Of a stretch of DNA of 64,000 nucleotides, positions 63,492-64,000 are shown one piece after another. Location of the stretch: positions 62,001 through 126,000 of the forward strand of contig JAFPWF010000010.1 of assembly GCA_017395085.1 (NCBI GenBank), in the 5' to 3' direction. This DNA comes from Oscillospiraceae bacterium. Its GTDB lineage: Bacteria; Bacillota; Clostridia; Oscillospirales; Oscillospiraceae. The position numbers and the translations under genes were made by a program. The notes below the pieces were generated by a model. That model did no database searches. It saw only the letters and a program-made list of their open reading frames with translations, and was not told the DNA's origin. Numbering within the stretch: the first letter of the stretch is position 1; every line of letters starts with the position of its first letter.

Positions 63492-64000
63492 TTACTGTTC
63501 CGTCCCGTCCTCGACCAGCACCAGCATTGTGCCGCCGCAGACCATGCCGTCGGATTCGGCCACCTCGCCGGTCAGGTCGATGTCCACCAGCTTGTAGCGT
63601 CCTGTTCCGATGATGCGTACGGCGTCCTGGATAACCGCCGCTTCGCTGCAACCTCCGCCGATGCTGCCCGTCACCTTCCCGAGAGGGCTGACCGCCATTT
63701 TGGCTCCGGTTCCGCGCGGCGTGGAGCCTTTGGTTTCCACCACGGTGACAACCGCTTTCGGGTCGTGGTTTTCGGCCAGGTACTCGAGCGTGGAAAGCTC
63801 CAGATCGGAGTCGGCGCAGCAGCGCCCCGGTGCGCCGTGTTCCGGTTTTCGCTTGTAGGCGATGACTTCAGACAGGATGGAAACGGCGATCTCCGCAGGG
63901 GTGATGGCGCCGATGTCCAGCCCGATGGGCGTACAGATCTTGCCGAGACGGTCTGTGTCAAAGCCTTCTCCCTTCAGCATCTCAAGCAGGCCCTTGGTTC
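63492..64000 (-). CDS. XdhC family molybdenum hydroxylase maturation protein (5' part outside window)
   Basis: At least 169 aa; the N terminus lies past the right edge. First comes the end of an XdhC Rossmann domain (ICTPIGLDIGAITPAEIAVSIL). Then follows a CoxI-type domain with VVETKGSTPRGTGAKMAV, TGSIGGGCSEAAVI and DGMVCGGTM. In most XdhC proteins the CoxI part comes first, so this protein is either permuted or has CoxI domains on both sides. It inserts sulfurated Moco into xanthine dehydrogenase-type enzymes. Confidence 0.85.
   Translation of the reverse strand, partial: TKGLLEMLKGEGFDTDRLGKICTPIGLDIGAITPAEIAVSILSEVIAYKRKPEHGAPGRCCADSDLELSTLEYLAENHDPKAVVTVVETKGSTPRGTGAKMAVSPLGKVTGSIGGGCSEAAVIQDAVRIIGTGRYKLVDIDLTGEVAESDGMVCGGTMLVLVEDGTEQ

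Overview
The window looks like the chromosome of a GC-rich member of the Clostridia (Bacillota). The reasons are strong Shine-Dalgarno sites, sigma-A promoters of the TTGACA-N17-TATAAT type, compact rho-independent terminators, and Gram-positive families (DUF896, YczE, GtrA, Lin0512, YkvI, a CIRCE-controlled Hsp20, a free molbindin). Proline/threonine-rich spacers in secreted proteins recall gut Clostridia such as Christensenellales or Aristaeellaceae relatives, but that placement is a guess. No rRNA, CRISPR array, insertion sequence or integrase was seen.

Layout. 0-8 kb: two MATE exporters, DUF896, membrane proteins, a PHP phosphoesterase, a KAP-like P-loop NTPase next to a membrane-anchored protein, and GtrA. 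8-13 kb: a minus-strand sugar operon (short xylose isomerase, PfkB kinase, class II aldolase, 46-aa protein, FMN hydroxyacid oxidase) beside an MFS gene remnant. 13-21 kb: small conserved genes, DegV, a TetR regulator with a probable leaderless mRNA, DUF5655, Nudix, a broken TIGR04076 gene and a short UvrA paralog. 21-33 kb: a sulfur-amino-acid/C1 region (rhodanese, HMT-MTHFR, MetH, separate MetH activation protein, an aminotransferase, YkvI carrier, gamma-lyase, MerR, homocysteine methyltransferase). 33-39 kb: carbonic anhydrase, LysR/PutP, a secreted tyrosine phosphatase, Hsp20 with a CIRCE operator.

39-46.3 kb is the most unusual part. It holds two translationally coupled WYL regulators, a structured tRNA-like RNA, a Ro60-like DUF2828/vWA protein and the RNA ligase RtcB. 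These are followed by a lone tRNA-Arg(UCU), a 45-aa ORF with its own promoter and terminator, an XRE regulator, and 12 tightly packed tRNA genes. Several of these tRNAs are non-canonical (C33 instead of U33, altered elbow residues, one mismatched acceptor stem). A ~40-nt repeat precedes both RNA elements that flank DUF2828-RtcB. I read this as an RNA-damage response and tRNA-repair island.

46-56 kb: a GH65 phosphorylase, NAD(P)H-hydrate dehydratase, Spx-like and TrmL genes, a SIMPL protein, and a more AT-rich block (class V PLP enzyme, LysR, DAACS symporter). 56-59 kb: an XRE-S24 repressor and a membrane-anchored TIR protein with an EamA exporter. 59-64 kb: molybdenum handling (MoeA-like protein, ModA, ModB, ModC, molbindin, XdhC).
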